Part shown: in pieces, positions 7,864 through 10,000 of the stretch
Layout: each line of letters begins with the position of its first letter
Numbering within the stretch: the first letter of the stretch is position 1
From: Chromera velia
Taxonomy: Eukaryota > Sar > Chromeraceae
DNA length: 10,000 nt
Reading direction: 5' to 3'
NCBI GenBank assembly: GCA_018398765.1
Contig: JAHBMJ010000234.1
Coordinates: 15,001 to 25,000, forward strand
Made by a program: the position numbers and the translations under genes
The notes under the pieces: generated by a model
Database searches by the model: none
Told to the model about the DNA's origin: nothing
What the model saw: the letters and a program-made list of their open reading frames with translations, nothing else

Positions 7864-8936
7864 TCAGTCAGTCAGCAAGGCAGGCAGGCAGTCATTTACG
7901 CAGTGAGTCGGGCAGACGAAGAGAGTCAGAGAAAGGAAGAGGCAACAAAAACAAAACTGATTCTGCCTGCTGATTTGTTGATGTGCTTCCATTCATATGT
8001 ACTGCATGGCAGTAAAACGTCCAGAGTCCCCCTCCAATCAGAAAAGAAAGAATTCCATAATCTTCGTGAGACCTTCTAAGTATTCTTCCGGCTTTCGTTT
8101 GCCCTGATTTAATGTTCTTCTGTCTGTTCGGGTGTCCGTCAGCTGGGTGCTCCCTCAAGCACAAACAAGCGAGGTCTTTTCTCTTCTGTATATTTTTGCT
8201 CCATTGCCGCTGTTTGCCCTCATCCTTTCCCTTCATCTCGCTTGTTCTGCTTCTGGTCTCCTCTCTTCTACTTCAGGATCGGGAAAAGCGAAGAAGCCCT
8301 CCTGCGCAGATACCGAACACCTACTCGCAGCCTGGAGAGAGAGAGAGTCTGGAGAGAGAGAGAGTCTGCATGGAGCCCCGCAGCTTCAAGGGACGATCAC
8401 AACTCGGGAGAGTCCTCAGCGACCCTGGGACGGAATGCGAGGCCGGACAGCACAAAGCTGCAGCGACACCCGTCTTCTTGCGGAAATCCAATCTAGTGCC
8501 CCGACTGATCAAGTCTCTGGTGGAGGAAGGCAGAGAGACTCACCTGAACAACTCGGGTGGTGTGGATTACGGAGAACAGGGAGCAGAGGCGAAACAGTCC
8601 TCCAGACTGTCACAGTCAGCAACCGAGGAACGAAGAGAGTTTCCGAGGGAATCAGAACGCAAAGAGGGGTTGTTAACCCCTATCCCCCCCCAGGAAGGAA
8701 AAGCCCCCCCAAGGTCGCCCAAGTCGCTTTTACGTGAAGGGAAAGGTCCAAGTCCAGGCACCTCTCCCAAGGCCTTGGGTCCGTCCCCTGCCCCCCCCTC
8801 TGAGGGTCTATTGCCCTCCCTCAGTCTGAGTGGGTCTGTTCTCGAAGCGAACACCCCCCTTGCTGCCTCACAGACTGCTTCTACACGGAAGCAGAAACCC
8901 AAAAGCCACACACTTCGCAGCCTGCCGCTCGAGTAA
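5559..8936 (+). CDS. Ser/Pro/Arg/Glu-rich, probably disordered protein of unknown function
   Basis: The working model is 5559-6890, 7135-7245, 7604-7690 and 8277-8936, about 729 residues, ending in TAA. No known domain is recognised. A patch that looks foldable is TSEETQKELANVMSKYLPP near residue 50. The middle is Ser/Pro-rich with many SP sites. A highly charged block near residues 390-430 (ESESERESESEEKERG, KKKKSG, ERRKMKRRQ) could hold a nuclear localisation signal. Exons 2-3 give a helical, charged segment (EKYRSQRVKKAHELARQKKRGKEAWDLLD by position). The C-terminus is Pro/Ser-rich. The start is uncertain: the ATGs at 5559 and 5568 are in frame, the frame is open back to an ATG at 5274, and a spliced start at 5434 competes in another frame. 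The last exon carries a 17-bp duplication that affects frame choice. The 6890/7135 junction is the firmest. Confidence 0.55.
6891..7134 (+). other. Intron in the plus-strand gene (after 6890)
   Basis: Donor TTTGAG|gtcagtggg and acceptor gtgtgcctgcag|GAGGTC, both phase 0. The upstream frame would otherwise end in a hydrophobic tail and stop at 6962. The donor hexamer and flanking GAG are identical to those of intron 2 in the minus-strand gene. Length 244 bases. Confidence 0.7.
7246..7603 (+). other. Intron in the plus-strand gene (7246-7603)
   Basis: Donor GAACTG|gtcagctca and acceptor gcatccatgcag|GCTCGT in phase 0 join a charged helical segment to ARQKKRGKEAWDLLD. A competing donor is at 7268 (CAAAA|gtaaaa, phase 1); it would lead to other frames of the small exon. 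I prefer 7246 because it matches the GTCAG type seen elsewhere and keeps an amphipathic frame. Length 358 bases. Confidence 0.48.
7687..7894. repeat. Compound tetranucleotide microsatellite
   Basis: Successive blocks are GTCA units (7687-7710), an 8-bp TGACTCAG/TGAGTCAG repeat (7712-7759), eight GTCC units (7767-7798), GTCA/GTGA units (7799-7826), nine GGCA units (7827-7862), and mixed GTCA, GCAA and GGCA to about 7894. All blocks are one-base variants of a single 4-mer frame. The array begins at a 5' splice site. Confidence 0.95.
7691..8276 (+). other. Intron with a microsatellite 5' end
   Basis: The acceptor ctcttctacttcag|GATCGG at 8276/8277 has a good pyrimidine tract. The donor is ambiguous because GTCAGT recurs every four bases from 7687. 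In phase 0 with the long final frame, the choices are 7691 or 7703. The first copy at 7687 is phase 2. The first 200 bases of the intron are the compound tetranucleotide array. The rest, 7910-8276, shows no supported exon. Confidence 0.5.
8332..8365. repeat. Exact 17-bp tandem duplication in coding sequence
   Basis: CTGGAGAGAGAGAGAGT occurs at 8332-8348 and again at 8349-8365 with no mismatch. It lies 55 bases into the last exon of the plus-strand gene. Seventeen is not a multiple of three, so the two copies are read in different frames (GERES, then LERERV). Confidence 0.92.
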
Positions 8937-10000
8937 TGTCTCTACGGGCGCGTATGAAAGAACAGGAGAGAGAGGAAACAAAAGGACAAAAGAGGGAGAA
9001 AAATCAAAAAGAGGATACCAGAGAGAACATGTGTGTCACATAATTGACATGAAAGAAACGGGCGAAAACACAAAGACCCCAAGGAAGGAAAGACACACAC
9101 AAGGAAAGAAGTGAGCAATTAAACAGCGTAAAGAAGGCAGGAAGAAAGCGAACCTTCCGATCTACTTATAGAACTGCAAACAGAATGACAAAAGACTCTG
9201 AGAGGCGTCTTTCCAAGATTTGAACAGTCCATTTATTTTCTTTGAATGTTTCTGGGGAGTGCAAGAAGTCAGACAAGAATTAAGAGGGTCAAAGAGGGAT
9301 GGAGAGAAAAAAGCTGACAATCTAATGCAGGCTTGAGCCCAGAGACAAACCATGCATGTCTTCGATTCGGCAGACAGACCCTGCATGCAAAGGGACGGAA
9401 TACAAAACTCACACTCAATCCAGTGGGTTTCTTCACATGCCCCTCTGTACACTTGCGTGTGTCTGTCAAAGAAAAGATCGCCTTTGCTGATAGCCTGCTT
9501 TTCAGATTCGGATGCGAGCAGAGTGGGCGGGAAGTTACTTTGCTGCGTCGGGTGTCTTCCTTCCCTTTCTGCGTCGATCTCTGTTTGCTTTCTTTTCAGT
9601 GGACCTCTTCCCCTTTCCTTTTCTGTTCTTCTTGATTTGCCACCATCCCTCTCTCTCTTTCACTGCTCTGTTGGCAGTTAATAGAAGACCGAGGGTAAAA
9701 GCCTCTAGTCACTTCTCGTGCACTTGACTTCTGCACGGTCCAGTTGCGTGGCATGGCTTTGCCTTGGGAATGCGCGACGTAACCTCTCGAGCGTAACTTT
9801 CATGCGCATCTATTCTTCAGTCTGCTGTTGCTATCCGCTTTTGCGAGTTCGCTGGTATCGAACTGCGTTGGACACCTTCCTTGATACGCATGTGTGCCAC
9901 ATACCTTAGAGGTGAAAATGACGACCATGCTCTCGTTTACGTTTCTCTCAATTCATTCATTCGATCTGTTCGCGTGCGTTGCCTGTATGGAATCAGGCGA
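8937..10000. other. 3' UTR and downstream sequence without a supported gene
   Basis: After the TAA, the plus strand is almost pure purine with few T from about 8955 to 9018, and purine-rich to about 9150. From about 9540 to 9675 it becomes pyrimidine-rich, ending in a splice-acceptor-like ctgttggcag. No frame of convincing composition was found on either strand. A TGCATGCA lies near 9384. An ATG at 9918 is open to the window end, but only 27 codons are visible. Confidence 0.55.

Noticed and set aside
7687-7894. CRISPR-like or minisatellite array
   Set aside because: Units are 4 bp with no spacers. It is a compound microsatellite in a eukaryotic intron.
9162-9469. Minus-strand Cys-rich frame of about 96 codons
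   Set aside because: Composition is unremarkable, with no splice partners and no domain, and it overlaps other equally weak frames.
9918-10000. ATG with a good context (gaaaATGacg) opening a hydrophobic N-terminus to the window end
   Set aside because: Only 27 codons are visible. It could begin a third gene with a signal peptide, but it is too short to support.

Overview
The window looks like nuclear DNA of a protist with spliced genes. Coding frames are interrupted by introns of roughly 90 to 590 bases. Splice ends pair in phase, tetranucleotide microsatellites sit inside introns, and the proteins carry long acidic or Ser/Pro-rich low-complexity inserts. There are no bacterial operons or ribosome binding sites. 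The style resembles free-living alveolates such as the chromerids (Chromera velia), but that is a guess from texture; no marker gene here fixes the taxon.

Layout: a minus-strand gene fills 1-4545 and runs off the left edge. Four exons can be joined in phase. Exon 1 encodes an RCC1-type beta-propeller. Exons 2-4 encode a run of repeats that I read as IPT/TIG-like immunoglobulin folds with acidic inserts. Positions 4546-5433 are a non-coding divergent intergenic region. It holds a (TA)n run, a perfect GTTAATTG inverted repeat and an AT-rich block, and probably carries both promoters. A plus-strand gene follows, from a start between 5434 and 5559 to a TAA at 8934-8936. It encodes a Ser/Pro/Arg/Glu-rich, probably disordered protein with no recognised domain. 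Positions 8937-10000 hold the 3' UTR and downstream sequence with no gene I can support.

The most noteworthy signals are these: (1) an RCC1 propeller joined to TIG-like repeats; (2) inferred 5' splice sites that all begin GTC (mostly GTCAGT), not GTA or GTG; (3) a roughly 200-bp compound tetranucleotide array that starts inside a 5' splice site and offers GTCAGT donors in all three phases; (4) an exact 17-bp tandem duplication in the last exon of the plus gene that changes frame; (5) a frame conflict at the 5' end of the same gene. The two genes appear functionally unrelated; they share only the divergent promoter region.
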